Both the position numbers and the translations under genes were made by a program. Below, piece by piece: positions 45,238-55,973 of a stretch of DNA of 64,000 bases; the first letter of the stretch is position 1, and the number at the start of each line of letters is the position of its first letter. The stretch is from JADGNZ01 sp963715895 (lineage in GTDB: Bacteria > Acidobacteriota > Thermoanaerobaculia > Gp7-AA8). The stretch spans positions 1,426,001 to 1,490,000 of the forward strand of contig OY970284.1 in assembly GCA_963715895.1 (NCBI GenBank), in the 5' to 3' direction. Below the pieces are notes generated by a model. The model ran no database searches. It was given only the letters and a program-made list of their open reading frames with translations, and was not told the origin of the DNA.

Positions 45238-46287
45238 GTGGGAAACATATACCAATCAACCTGCACAGTCATCCCGCTGCACATTCAGCGGAACATCGCG
45301 GAGTACGGTGATGACGATGACCGCGTGAACGTCGCGGCAACGCGTTATCACACCTCGTGCATTGCGCGCGGCCGCGAGGCCACGCTCATATCCACGGCGT
45401 CACCGTCCGTAGACCCTCGAAAGCGGCGCTACGTCTATGACGCACGGAATGGGCATACCCTTCCCGGCAAGCTCGTAATGAGCGAGCAAAAGGATTCGAA
45501 GGACGTCGAAGCCAGAGAGGCGTTCGAGGGCGCCGGCGCCACGTACGATTTCTTCGACAAGATCTTTTCCCGCAAATCCATCGACGGCCGGGGAATGCGT
45601 CTGGTCTCAACGATCCACTATGAGCGCAACTTCAACAACGCCATGTGGACCGGCCGGCAGATGGTCTATGGCGACGGGGACGGTAAGCTGTTCAATCGGT
45701 TCACCGTGTCGAAAGACGTCATCGGCCACGAGTTCACGCATGGCGTCACGCAGTTCGCTTGCGGTCTGGAGTACCACGATCAGACCGGTGCGCTCAACGA
45801 GCACATCTCGGACGCTTTCGGGATGATGATCAAACAGATGTGGCTGGCCCAGACGGTCACGCAGTCGGACTGGAACATCGGCGACGACCTGTTCGGCCCG
45901 AACGTTCACGGAACGGCGCTCCGCTCCATGAAGGCTCCGGGCACGGCGTATGACGACCCGGTGCTGGGGCGCGACCCTCAACGGGCGCACATGCGCGACT
46001 ACGTCGTCACGGCTGACGACAACGGCGGCGTGCACATCAACTCGGGGATCCCGAATCACGCCTTCTTCCTCACCGCGACGCGCCTGGGAGGTCATAGCTG
46101 GGATGTGGCAGGCCCGCTCTGGTACGTCGCTTTGACGGAGCATCTGTTCCCGAAAGCGCAGTTTCAGGACCTGGCAAACGCGACCGTGCTGATCGCAGGC
46201 CAGAAGTTCGGCGTCGGCGGGAACGTGCAAAGCGCCGTAGTTGACGCCTGGTCGAAGGTCGGTCTGCCCGTGGCCCTGGCTGCCTGA
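45238..46287 (+). CDS. Thermolysin-family (M4) metallopeptidase, protealysin-like
   Basis: 349 aa from a GTG with AGGAGG 8 bp upstream. There is no signal peptide. A short N-terminal propeptide (CTVIPLHIQRNIAEYGDDDDRVNVAATRYHTSCIARGRE) resembles the PPSP propeptide of protealysin-like enzymes. Catalytic HEFTH with downstream GALNEHISDAFG (zinc-binding E) and the later D-H-x-x pattern (HINSGIPNHAFFLTA) are intact. Lack of an export signal suggests cytosolic action or non-classical export, as known for protealysins. No emfourin-type inhibitor gene is recognised next to it; the flanking unknown genes might take that role. Confidence 0.9.
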   Translation: MGNIYQSTCTVIPLHIQRNIAEYGDDDDRVNVAATRYHTSCIARGREATLISTASPSVDPRKRRYVYDARNGHTLPGKLVMSEQKDSKDVEAREAFEGAGATYDFFDKIFSRKSIDGRGMRLVSTIHYERNFNNAMWTGRQMVYGDGDGKLFNRFTVSKDVIGHEFTHGVTQFACGLEYHDQTGALNEHISDAFGMMIKQMWLAQTVTQSDWNIGDDLFGPNVHGTALRSMKAPGTAYDDPVLGRDPQRAHMRDYVVTADDNGGVHINSGIPNHAFFLTATRLGGHSWDVAGPLWYVALTEHLFPKAQFQDLANATVLIAGQKFGVGGNVQSAVVDAWSKVGLPVALAA

Positions 46288-46382
46288 TCGCAGCCAGCAT
46301 TTATCAACAACCAGGTGAGGCGGGTGTGGCGACACACCCGCCTCCATGAAGCCGCCTCACACGGCGGCACGGAAAGGAAATC

Positions 46383-46733
46383 ATGAGCACTGGATTCGAT
46401 CAATCCAAGAAGGACAATCATCTGAGCTTCGACAGCATCGACCGCGAGGTCAGGAAGTTCGACATCGTCGGCTTCTCGTCCGAGGGGGCCGCGCAGACGC
46501 CTGCCACGGCCACGGAGCGCCTGGTCGCGGTATTCAACGCCGTGAGGCCGATCCTGATGGCCATCGCTTCGACGATTCCGCTGATCCCCGTGGCCTGGCG
46601 CACGCTGATGGGCGTCTTCGTCTCGACGCTCGACGACGTCTCGGCGAGCTTCAAGGCCGGCAAGGACCTGGCCACTGCTCCCGTGAACGTTTCGCCGAAG
46701 GCGGACATGGAGCCGAAGCTGCCGGTCGGCTGA
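46383..46733 (+). CDS. Small protein with hydrophobic segment, third gene of protease locus
   Basis: 116 aa, preceded by GGAAAGGAAATC. A polar N-terminal half is followed by RPILMAIASTIPLIPVAWRTLMGVFVSTLDDVSASFKAGKDLA, which contains one hydrophobic helix, possibly membrane-associated. No family recognised and no similarity to emfourin visible by eye. Terminator follows at 46757. Confidence 0.6.
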   Translation: MSTGFDQSKKDNHLSFDSIDREVRKFDIVGFSSEGAAQTPATATERLVAVFNAVRPILMAIASTIPLIPVAWRTLMGVFVSTLDDVSASFKAGKDLATAPVNVSPKADMEPKLPVG

Positions 46734-46756
46734 TCCACAGCAACGATGCAGCAGGA

Positions 46757-46787
46757 CCGGAGCCCGCGCAAGCGGGCTCCGGTTTTT
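46757..46787 (+). terminator. Intrinsic terminator of the protease locus
   Basis: Perfect 11-bp stem CCGGAGCCCGC / GCGGGCTCCGG with loop GCAA followed by TTTTT. Confidence 0.9.
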
Positions 46788-46811
46788 GCGTTAGCGAGCG
46801 AATCCGTCCAA

Positions 46812-46833
46812 AAAATGTACGACCGTACATTTT
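46812..46833. promoter_or_regulatory. 22-bp palindrome, probable operator
   Basis: AAAATGTACG-AC-CGTACATTTT: perfect 10-bp arms with a 2-bp centre, about 90 bp before the exported-protein gene at 46923 and just after the terminator. No T-run follows, so it is more likely a protein-binding site than a terminator. Confidence 0.55.
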
Positions 46834-46922
46834 CAAAACAGCCTGCTAACGTCGGGATACATCTAAGTCATTGATTCTACGAAGAATCCAGCGTGGTATT
46901 GGCCTTGGACTATGTGCCGGCC

Positions 46923-47258
46923 ATGAACATCCTGCACGCCATCACGCTCGCCGCTCTTCTCCACGGTTCGCCAGCTCCCGCGGTCACCTGCCACACGGGA
47001 ACAGTGTCGTACAAATTCGTCGGGACTCCAGGCGCCACCTTCACATACGACGGGACGAAGTATTCGGTTCCGGCCAGCGGTTGGATCGAGCTGCTCAGCG
47101 CGCGCGAGGCCAAAGGCTACCTGGCAGCAAACGGGAGGTCCTTACCCCTCGACGTCTGGCCGATCGACGCCTTCGGTACGCGGACCGTGCCTCTCCAGGC
47201 TTCGTCACCCGCCGGAAGCGAAGCCGGAACGAGCGCCAGCAGCAACAGCATCAACTGA
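46923..47258 (+). CDS. Exported protein of unknown function
   Basis: 111 aa from ATG 46923, with a short signal peptide (NILHAITLAALLHGSPAPA). The mature part (TCHTGTVSYKFVGTPGATFTYDGTKYSVPASGWIELLSA) looks like a small beta domain and ends in a Ser/Ala-rich tail. Two cysteines at most. An upstream ATG at 46893 would bury the signal peptide. Possibly controlled by the palindrome at 46812. Confidence 0.5.
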   Translation: MNILHAITLAALLHGSPAPAVTCHTGTVSYKFVGTPGATFTYDGTKYSVPASGWIELLSAREAKGYLAANGRSLPLDVWPIDAFGTRTVPLQASSPAGSEAGTSASSNSIN

Positions 47259-47347
47259 GATCCTGCACCCACGCCGCGAGCGGGCAAGCCATCGTCTCAA
47301 GTTGTCTTTATCGAGGAGGGGGAAATTCTCTCTTCCTGTCACTCCAT

Positions 47348-48505
47348 TCAACGAAGACCTTCATACGCTAGTGTAGTGATTCGTAAATACCTATACAGTT
47401 GACGACAAGGGAGCGGCGGCAACCCGCGCTCGCTGATCTTTTGAAGGATGTCGGTGCCCTTTGCTTTCCAGACGTACCTCTTCGGGACGAGGTTTCGCTC
47501 GCTGAGGTATTCCGTGATGGCGTCGATCAGGTCCTGCACGCTGGCGAAGCTCTCCTCGCGGATGGCGTTTTCGGTGAGGTCGCGGAAGAAGCGCTCGACG
47601 AGATTCATCCACGAACTTGAGGTGGGTGTGAAGTGGGTGATGATCCGATCAATGCCCTGGGCACTTCGGTTACGGGCATTCCGCCATTTCAGCCACGATC
47701 GAACCTTGGGGTGCTTGTGCGTGGCGTAGTTGTCGACGATCAGGTGAAGTGTGACATCCGAGGGCATGTCCTGGTCGAGTTGCTTGAGGAAGGCGAGCCA
47801 TTGCACGTTCGTGTGTTGGGGGGCGATGTAGCTGGCTATTTTGCCGTCCAGGTAGTTGAGCGCGGCAAACAGGGTGATCGTGCCGTGCCGGACGTAGTCG
47901 TGAGTCCGAGTACGGATGTGCCCAGTGTTCAAGGGCAGCCCTGGCTGGGTACGCTCAAGAGCCTGACACTGGCTCTTCTCATCACAGCAAAGAACTAAAG
48001 CCTTGGCAGGCGGATGCAGATAGAGGCCAATCACATCCCAGAACTTCGCCTCGAACTCAGGATCGTTTGAGAGTTTGAAGGTACGAGTCAGATGAGGTTT
48101 GATGTCGTTGCTGCTCCACAGACGCTGGACCGTGGCGGGTGAGACACCGGCCTCACGGGCCATGGTTCGCACGCTCCACCGTGCCCTGCGTGCCGGTGGC
48201 CGCGTGGCTTCAACGATCACTCGTTCACGCTTATCGGCTGGGATCGACGGCTTGCGTCCCCGTCCGCGTGCATCGGTCAAACCTGCCAGCCCTTCTGCTT
48301 GAAAGCGCCTCTCCCACAGCGCCACCACTGGCCGGTTCACGCCAACCCGAGCGGCCGTCTCTTCTTGGCTCAAACCCTCTGCGCGTTCGAGAATGATCCG
48401 AGCCCGACGGACCTCGCGCTGCGACGCTGTCGAGCGGTTCAGCAGACGACGAAGCTCAGCTTCTTGTTCGACGGATACGATCAATGGGCGTGCGGATCGA
48501 GCCAT
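47348..48505 (-). CDS. IS630-family transposase
   Basis: 385 aa. Two N-terminal HTH regions (RARIILERAEGLSQEETAARVGVNRPVVALWERRFQAEGLAGL; RWSVRTMAREAGVSPATVQRLW) followed by the DDE domain: CCDEKSQCQALERTQPGLPL (first D), LIVDNYATHKHPKV (second D), HFTPTSSSWMNLVERFFRDLTE (third acidic E). The last codons and stop lie outside the inverted end, in flanking DNA, so the C-terminus is fixed by the insertion site. Confidence 0.93.
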   Translation of the reverse strand: MARSARPLIVSVEQEAELRRLLNRSTASQREVRRARIILERAEGLSQEETAARVGVNRPVVALWERRFQAEGLAGLTDARGRGRKPSIPADKRERVIVEATRPPARRARWSVRTMAREAGVSPATVQRLWSSNDIKPHLTRTFKLSNDPEFEAKFWDVIGLYLHPPAKALVLCCDEKSQCQALERTQPGLPLNTGHIRTRTHDYVRHGTITLFAALNYLDGKIASYIAPQHTNVQWLAFLKQLDQDMPSDVTLHLIVDNYATHKHPKVRSWLKWRNARNRSAQGIDRIITHFTPTSSSWMNLVERFFRDLTENAIREESFASVQDLIDAITEYLSERNLVPKRYVWKAKGTDILQKISERGLPPLPCRQLYRYLRITTLAYEGLR

Positions 48506-48561
48506 GCCGCCAGATTAACAGCTCTCGCCTCAGCCGTATAGCCATTTGTGAGACACTACAC
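47371..48561 (-). mobile_element. IS630-family insertion sequence
   Basis: 1,191 bp between inverted ends that start GTGTAGTG (47371-47378 and complement of 48554-48561), with TA at both outer edges (47369-47370 and 48562-48563), the TA duplication typical of IS630/Tc1-type elements. The ends share further positions inward (TATA at about 25 bp). The transposase fills nearly the entire element. Confidence 0.88.
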
Positions 48562-48770
48562 TAGCAACATTGGCCGTTCGGATCGCCTCGATGCCGGCCC
48601 TATGTAGTCGAGGTAGAGCTTTCCGTTCTCGTGTGACCTGATGCCAAGCTCTCGCAGCCTGCGTGTGACGCTCGTGTTTCTGATTGGCGGCAACCCCCAT
48701 CCAACCACAGAGGCTTTTTTCGGCGCCAGGGCCATAATGAATCGCAACGGAAACACGACAGCGCCTGCAT
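48562..48770. other. Intergenic region between IS630 and PAS kinase
   Basis: A short minus-strand frame (about 48556-48756) could be a remnant, but no family is recognised. Otherwise nothing seen. Confidence 0.3.
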
Positions 48771-50939
48771 ATGTCCGTTAGGAAAACTACACGTAGACGC
48801 AGCGAAGCGCGGGACCGGTTGCTCGCTCAGGTCGCCTTCGAGGCCGTATGGGAGAGAGATCTCCAAAGCGACGCGGTGAGCTGGGGTCGGAACCTGGAGT
48901 CGATTTTCGGCTACCACCGCGACGAGGTGGTGAACCACATCAGCTGGTGGCGCGAACGCGTCCATCCGGACGACCTTGAGCCGGTCGAACAAATCGCCTC
49001 TCAGGCAATCGAGAGCGGCGCTTCCAGCTGGTCGAGCGAGTACCGCTTTCGCCGCAAGGATGGCTCCTGGGCCTGGGTGGCCTCGCGGTGCGCGATCGAA
49101 CGCGACGCCGATGGCCGGGCACGCTATGCCGTCGGCGCCATGATCGACATCAGCCAACTGAAGGATGCCGAGACGCGCTTGCGGTTTTTCACGGAGCAGA
49201 TTCCCGGCCGGGCCTGCGTGACGGATGGCGAGCTGCGCGTCGTGTGGGACGCGGGCGCAGCGTTTCCGGGCAACCCTTCCGTGGTGGGGAAAACCGTCCA
49301 GGAACTCTTCGCGCAATCCCCCGACCGCGATCGTGTCCTCGAAGGGTGCCGGCGCGCGCTCGCGGGCCAGTCCAGCAAGCTGGAGATCGACGATGGGGCG
49401 AGCGCCGCGCAGCTCGACCTCGAGCCGTTCCGCGATCCGGCAGGGAACGTCGTCGGGATGGTCGGTATCGCATTCGACGTCACCGACCGCGTGCGCAGCG
49501 AGGAGGAGGTCCGCGCCGGCCAACGGATCCTGCGGCGTGTTCTCGATATCCTCCCGGTGGGTGTCATCGTGGTGAATCGATCGGGAGACGTCGTGCTGCA
49601 CAATCCCGCCTCCGCACAGATCTGGGGAGAAACGATTGTCTCGGGGCAGGAGCGGTGGGCCAGGAGCAAAGGGTTCCGGCACAACACGGGGCAGGCGATC
49701 GCCGCGGGCGAGTGGGCTTCGCACCGTGCGCTCGACGAGGGGCAAACCACCCGCGACGAACTGATCGACATCGAGACGTTCGACGGGGAACGCAAGACCA
49801 TCGAGAATTACGCGGCACCCATTCTCGACGCGGATGGCCTCATTACCGGGGCGGTCGTGGTCAACGAGGACGTGACCGAGCGCGTGCGGGCCGAGGAGGC
49901 GTTGCGCAACACCGAGCGGCTGCTGGTCGACGCGGAGAAACTGGGGCTGACCGGAAGCTGGGAGCAGGATCTGGTCAGCGGAGAGGTCTTCAACACCGAA
50001 GCGAATCGGCGGCTCTTCTTCGGCGACGACCGGAGCAAAGGCACGCGGATGGAGGACTACGTCGAGGCCGTCCATCCCGACGACCGCGGTTGGGTCATGA
50101 GCCGCCGCGAACAGTTGCATGGCGGTACGGGGCCGGACACCATCGAGTATCGCGTCGTCTGGCCCGACGGCACTGTGCACTGGATCTTCGGCCGCGCCAC
50201 GGTCGTCCGCGACCAGGCCGGGCTGCCGGTGCGCGCGTACGGAACGAATGCAGATGTCACCGAGCGCAAGCACGCCGAGGAGGAGCTGGGGCGGCGAGCG
50301 CGGCAACTGGAGGCGCTGTCGCGCAGGCTGATCGAGGCGCAAGAGGCGGAGCGCCGCGCGGTTGCCCGCGAGCTTCACGATGACTTCGGGCAGGTGCTGA
50401 CCGCGCTCAAGCTCAACCTTCACCGATTGGAGGGTGATCGTTCCGACAGCATTGAACTGGTCGACGGCGCCATCGCGCGCATTCGCGATCTGGCTCAGGC
50501 CCTCCGCCCGCCACTGCTCGACGAGCTCGGACTGGATGAGGCGTTGCTGTGGCACGTGGAGCACGAGGCGAAACGCGCCGGACTGGCGTTCCACCTCGCG
50601 ATCGCTCCCCTCGGGCGGAGGCTGCCGCCCGCCGTGGAGATGACCTGCTTTCGCGTCGCGCAGGAGGCGCTGACCAATGTCATCCGTCACGCGCAGGCGC
50701 ACCTGGTCGAGGTCGAGCTCGAGGCCAACAGCACATTGCAACTCGTGGTGCGCGATGACGGTCGCGGTTTCGACGTGCCCGCCGCGCGCAAACGCGCCAT
50801 GGAGGGAGGAAGCCAGGGGCTGCTCAGCATGCAGGAGCGCGTCACGCTCGCAGGAGGAGACATCGAGATCGAGTCGGCACCGGGCCGCGGCACGTGCGTC
50901 CGCGCGCGCTTGCCGCTCGCGGAGGAGAGTCGTGTGTGA
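48771..50939 (+). CDS. Cytosolic multi-PAS sensor kinase of the NarL-type (HisKA_3)
   Basis: 722 aa with no membrane segment. PAS modules at about residues 25-135 (GRNLESIFGYHRDEVVNHISWWRERVHPDD...RFRRKDGSWAWVASR), 140-250, 255-375 (LDILPVGVIVVNRSGDVVLHNPAS) and 385-505 (GSWEQDLVSGEVFNTEANRRLFFGDD). The histidine region is HisKA_3 (AERRAVARELHDDFGQVLTALKLNL), then HATPase (ALTNVIRHAQA; RDDGRGFD; GSQGLLSMQERV). Such kinases pair with NarL/FixJ regulators; none is adjacent. Convergent with the REC-GGDEF gene. Confidence 0.92.
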   Translation: MSVRKTTRRRSEARDRLLAQVAFEAVWERDLQSDAVSWGRNLESIFGYHRDEVVNHISWWRERVHPDDLEPVEQIASQAIESGASSWSSEYRFRRKDGSWAWVASRCAIERDADGRARYAVGAMIDISQLKDAETRLRFFTEQIPGRACVTDGELRVVWDAGAAFPGNPSVVGKTVQELFAQSPDRDRVLEGCRRALAGQSSKLEIDDGASAAQLDLEPFRDPAGNVVGMVGIAFDVTDRVRSEEEVRAGQRILRRVLDILPVGVIVVNRSGDVVLHNPASAQIWGETIVSGQERWARSKGFRHNTGQAIAAGEWASHRALDEGQTTRDELIDIETFDGERKTIENYAAPILDADGLITGAVVVNEDVTERVRAEEALRNTERLLVDAEKLGLTGSWEQDLVSGEVFNTEANRRLFFGDDRSKGTRMEDYVEAVHPDDRGWVMSRREQLHGGTGPDTIEYRVVWPDGTVHWIFGRATVVRDQAGLPVRAYGTNADVTERKHAEEELGRRARQLEALSRRLIEAQEAERRAVARELHDDFGQVLTALKLNLHRLEGDRSDSIELVDGAIARIRDLAQALRPPLLDELGLDEALLWHVEHEAKRAGLAFHLAIAPLGRRLPPAVEMTCFRVAQEALTNVIRHAQAHLVEVELEANSTLQLVVRDDGRGFDVPAARKRAMEGGSQGLLSMQERVTLAGGDIEIESAPGRGTCVRARLPLAEESRV

Positions 50940-50966
50940 GCGCGCCGATGTTCACGCTTGCGCCGA

Positions 50967-52073
50967 TCAGAGATAACGCCGGGCGCCTGGAACCTCGGGC
51001 GTTTCGTCCGCGTGAATCCGGGCATCAGAGCCGCCGGGGGTTGGGGGGGCGGCTTTGATTTCAGTGATCATCGGGGTGGCGAGCACGACGTCGTCCGCGC
51101 TCCCGCGAGGGTGCTTCTTGAGCCATTTCTTCGCGTACATGTCGTGATCAGCCACGGCCAAGAGCTGCTCCACATCCGCGTGCGGCAGGAGCGACGAGCA
51201 GGCGATGCCGACGGTTACGCTCATCCGCAGAGTCGCTTCGCCGGCACGCCACTGGAGCTGGGAGAGCTCGGCGGCCAGACGCTCGGCCACCGCGGCGGTC
51301 TCTTCGACGGTCAGATTGAGCGTGAGCAGGACGAACTCGTCGCCGCCGTAGCGGGCGATCACGTCGTCGGTTCGGGTACTGCGGAGAAACAACGCCCCGG
51401 CATCCTTGAGCACCAGGTCGCCCATCAGGTGTCCGAAGCGGTCGTTGATCATCTTGAAGTCGTCGATGTCGAACAGGACGACGGCGATGGTCTCCCCGGC
51501 CGCCAGATGACGCCCGGCCTGTTCGAAGAAGAAGCGGCGCGTGGCCACCCTGGTCAATTCGTCATGGTTGGCGATGTCGCGCCACTCCCGCGCATCGGCG
51601 TCGAGCAGGCGCTGGCGGGCCAGGATCCGCCGTGCCGCCGCCACCTTGGCCGTCACTTCGACTTCCGTGCATCCCTTGGGCAGAAAGTCGTCATATCCGA
51701 GGGTGAGTGCGGTGACTTTGACGGAGAGCTCGCCGTGCGCGGTCAGCATCAACGCGTAGACGTCCCGGATCTCCGGGTCGGCGCGGACGTCGGCGATCAG
51801 CTCCAGGCCGTCTTTTCGCGGCATCTCGAAGTCGGCGATGAGCAGATCGAAACCGCCCGCCCGAAGCGCCGCCAGCGCCTCCACGCCGTCGGGCGCCGTG
51901 GCCACGATCAGGCCGAGCTTCCGCGCGATCGATGCCAGCCAGACCCGGAAGTTCTCGTCATCCTCGACGATGAGCACACGGATCGGATCCTCGACCGAAT
52001 CGGGATGGGAGTCACTTCGTCTGCGCAGTGGCGGGATCACGTGGCTCGGAAAAACATTCAAGTTAGAAGCCAT
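50967..52073 (-). CDS. Response regulator diguanylate cyclase (REC-GGDEF)
   Basis: 368 aa. Receiver: VLIVEDDENF, phospho-acceptor in DLLIADFEMPRKDGLEL, then a signalling helix and GGDEF domain with active site RYGGDEFVLL. An intact inhibitory site RTDD lies five residues before GGDEF, so product feedback is expected. Makes c-di-GMP on phosphorylation. Close to the pilus operon, whose activity c-di-GMP often controls. It diverges from the pilC gene across 160 bp. Confidence 0.93.
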   Translation of the reverse strand: MASNLNVFPSHVIPPLRRRSDSHPDSVEDPIRVLIVEDDENFRVWLASIARKLGLIVATAPDGVEALAALRAGGFDLLIADFEMPRKDGLELIADVRADPEIRDVYALMLTAHGELSVKVTALTLGYDDFLPKGCTEVEVTAKVAAARRILARQRLLDADAREWRDIANHDELTRVATRRFFFEQAGRHLAAGETIAVVLFDIDDFKMINDRFGHLMGDLVLKDAGALFLRSTRTDDVIARYGGDEFVLLTLNLTVEETAAVAERLAAELSQLQWRAGEATLRMSVTVGIACSSLLPHADVEQLLAVADHDMYAKKWLKKHPRGSADDVVLATPMITEIKAAPPTPGGSDARIHADETPEVPGARRYL

Positions 52074-52235
52074 CTCCTCCCGGCAGCGTGACGCCGGTCA
52101 CAAGGGCGGGCACGGACAACGTCAGCGATTCCAATAGAATCGCGGAATCCGACCCCATCCCACCCCGTTGTAAGCACCCTGCCCGCTTCGGAACGTTTCC
52201 CGGTGTGAACCGTCGTAGAGGCAGGCCAGAGATCA

Positions 52236-53441
52236 ATGCCCGAATTCATCGTACGTATAGGAACGCCTGACGGAACCATCGCCGAGCGGCACGTGCAGGC
52301 GCTCAGCGCCCGCGCCGCCGAGGATGAGCTGCGCCAGCAGGGGATGCACGTCTTCGAGGCCAGGCGTGGAAGCGTCCGCCTGCGGGATCTCCTGCCCCGC
52401 GGCAGGAAGATCATCTCGACGGAGATGTTCCTCCTCTTCAACCAGGAGCTCCTGGCCCTGGTCAGGGCGGGCCTGCCGATCCTGCAATCGTTCGACATCA
52501 TGCTGGAGCGGCAGAAGAACCTCCGCTTCAAGGAAGTGCTCGTCGACGTCCGCGACAAGCTGAAGTCGGGCATCGCCCTCTCGGACGCCTTCGCCTCGTA
52601 CGGCGAAGCCTTTCCGGCCATCTACTCGACCTCGCTGCGCGCGGGCGAGCGCTCCGGCGACCTCGAGGGCGTCCTGCGCCGCTTTCTCCGCTACCAGAAG
52701 ATCATCGTCAACCTTCGCAAGCGGGTCATCGGCGCGCTGATCTACCCGACCATTCTCATCATTCTGTCGATCGGCATGGTGCTGGTCATGCTGATCAAGG
52801 TCATCCCGAAGTTCTCGGAGTTCTACGAGGGCTTCGGCGCCCAATTGCCGTGGTTCACGACCTTCATGATCGGCATCTCAAAGACGCTGAATACGAACCT
52901 CCCCATCGTTCTGATCGTGGGAGTGGGCGGTTTCATCTTCTTCCGGCGCTGGATCGCCACCAGCGGCCGGACGGCCTGGGACCGGCTGAAGCTGCGGATC
53001 CCGCTGGCCGGCGGCATCCTGCACCGCTTCGCCATCATGCAGTTCACGCAATCGCTGGGCACGCTGCTGGCAGGCGGGACGCCGATGGTTCCGGCCATCG
53101 AGATCGCCTCGCAGTCGGTCACCAACCAGTCGATCTCGAAGAAGATCTCCGCCATCGTGCAGAACGTGCGGGAAGGGGAGCCACTGTGGCGCTCGCTTGA
53201 AAGCACGGAGTCGATGAGCGATCTGGCGGTGGAAATGATCAAAGTGGGCGAGTCCACCGGGGCGCTCACGGAAATGCTCGGAAATGTCAGCGAGTTCTAC
53301 GACGAGGAAATCGAATCGAGACTGACGCGGATGGTGTCGGCGATCGAGCCGATCATCCTGGTATTCATGGGCGTCGTCATCGCCATCCTGCTCTACGCGT
53401 TCTATCTCCCCCTGTTCCAGCTCAGCAACGTCGCGCAATAA
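52236..53441 (+). CDS. pilC: PilC/GspF inner-membrane platform protein
   Basis: 401 aa. Duplicated T2SSF domains, each with helix bundle plus membrane helices (FNQELLALVRAGLPILQSFDIMLERQKN...; FTQSLGTLLAGGTPMVPAIEIASQSVTNQ...), and hydrophobic segments at about 170-190, 220-245 and 375-395. First gene of the assembly operon; the ATPase gene begins 10 bp downstream. Anchors the assembly ATPase and pseudopilus or pilus base in the inner membrane. Confidence 0.93.
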   Translation: MPEFIVRIGTPDGTIAERHVQALSARAAEDELRQQGMHVFEARRGSVRLRDLLPRGRKIISTEMFLLFNQELLALVRAGLPILQSFDIMLERQKNLRFKEVLVDVRDKLKSGIALSDAFASYGEAFPAIYSTSLRAGERSGDLEGVLRRFLRYQKIIVNLRKRVIGALIYPTILIILSIGMVLVMLIKVIPKFSEFYEGFGAQLPWFTTFMIGISKTLNTNLPIVLIVGVGGFIFFRRWIATSGRTAWDRLKLRIPLAGGILHRFAIMQFTQSLGTLLAGGTPMVPAIEIASQSVTNQSISKKISAIVQNVREGEPLWRSLESTESMSDLAVEMIKVGESTGALTEMLGNVSEFYDEEIESRLTRMVSAIEPIILVFMGVVIAILLYAFYLPLFQLSNVAQ

Positions 53442-53451
53442 GAGACCACTC

Positions 53452-55078
<1,627 letters not shown>

Positions 55079-55079
55079 T

Positions 55080-55973
55080 ATGGCCCGTTCCTTCCCACCG
55101 GACGTCGTCGTCCTCGACAATGATTCTCTGATCCACGCCCGCGTCGGCCGTGGGCGCAGGGCCATGCAGATCCTGCAGGCCAAGAGCTACGTCCTTCGCG
55201 ACGACGTCTTCGTGCCGGGCGTGGTCACGCCGCAGCTTCAGAACGAGGCCGTACTGGCCGAGGTGCTGCGGCGCATGAAGCTCGAGACCGGGAAATGGGA
55301 CAAGGTCTCGATCCTTCTTCCCGACTCCTGGTTCCGGATGAACATCATCGAGCTGCAGGCGCTGCCGGAGCGCGCGCACGAAGCGGCCGAGGTGATCCGC
55401 TGGAGCCTGCGCCGGACCATGCCCATCGATCCGGCGGCGCTGCGAATGTCGTACGAGGTGCTCAGCCGGACGCCGCCGCGGATCCTGGCGGTCACCGCCG
55501 TCGAAGCGACGATCGCGGCCATCGAGCGGCTCTTCGGAGCGGCCGGCATCGAGGTCATTCTGATCGAGCCGGCGGGACTGAACATCTGGAACGCCGTCAC
55601 CGCGGGGGAAGCGGTCACCACGCGCGACCGCATCTTCTTCTATATCCGCGAGCACGACTTCACCACGGCCCTCTTCCGAGGGGCGATGCCGCTCTTCATC
55701 CGCTCGCGCAACCTCAACGGCGAACGGACGCTCCAGCAGGAGATCAAACTCTCGGCGACGTACCTGCGCGATACGCTGCAGACGACGTCGGTGGAGAAGT
55801 GCTACGTGGCCGGCAACGGCATCAACGGCGAGGTCACCAGCGCCATCGCCGCCGAGTTCTCGGCGCCGGTGGTGAAGGTGGCCCTCGGCGACGTGGCCGA
55901 ACAGACCTCGGGCGGTGATGCCGCCGCGTATGAAGCGGAGCTGACCGCGGCTACAGGAGTCTTCACAGGGTGA
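55080..55973 (+). CDS. pilM: PilM-like actin-fold protein
   Basis: 297 aa, starting 1 bp after the ATPase gene. PilM-type pattern: N-terminal VVVLDNDSLIHARVGRG, middle VEATIAAIERLFGAAGIEVILIEPAGLNIWNAV, then FFYIREHDFTTALFRGAMPLFIRSRN and a C-terminal LQQEIKLSATYLRDTL...VAGNG. It forms the cytoplasmic ring bound to PilN. The actin-like phosphate-binding loops are less conserved than in Pseudomonas PilM. 4-bp overlap with pilN. Confidence 0.82.
   Translation: MARSFPPDVVVLDNDSLIHARVGRGRRAMQILQAKSYVLRDDVFVPGVVTPQLQNEAVLAEVLRRMKLETGKWDKVSILLPDSWFRMNIIELQALPERAHEAAEVIRWSLRRTMPIDPAALRMSYEVLSRTPPRILAVTAVEATIAAIERLFGAAGIEVILIEPAGLNIWNAVTAGEAVTTRDRIFFYIREHDFTTALFRGAMPLFIRSRNLNGERTLQQEIKLSATYLRDTLQTTSVEKCYVAGNGINGEVTSAIAAEFSAPVVKVALGDVAEQTSGGDAAAYEAELTAATGVFTG

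Noticed and set aside
46383..46733. Emfourin-type inhibitor beside the M4 protease
   Set aside because: The protein has a hydrophobic helix and none of the features I associate with emfourin; left as unknown.
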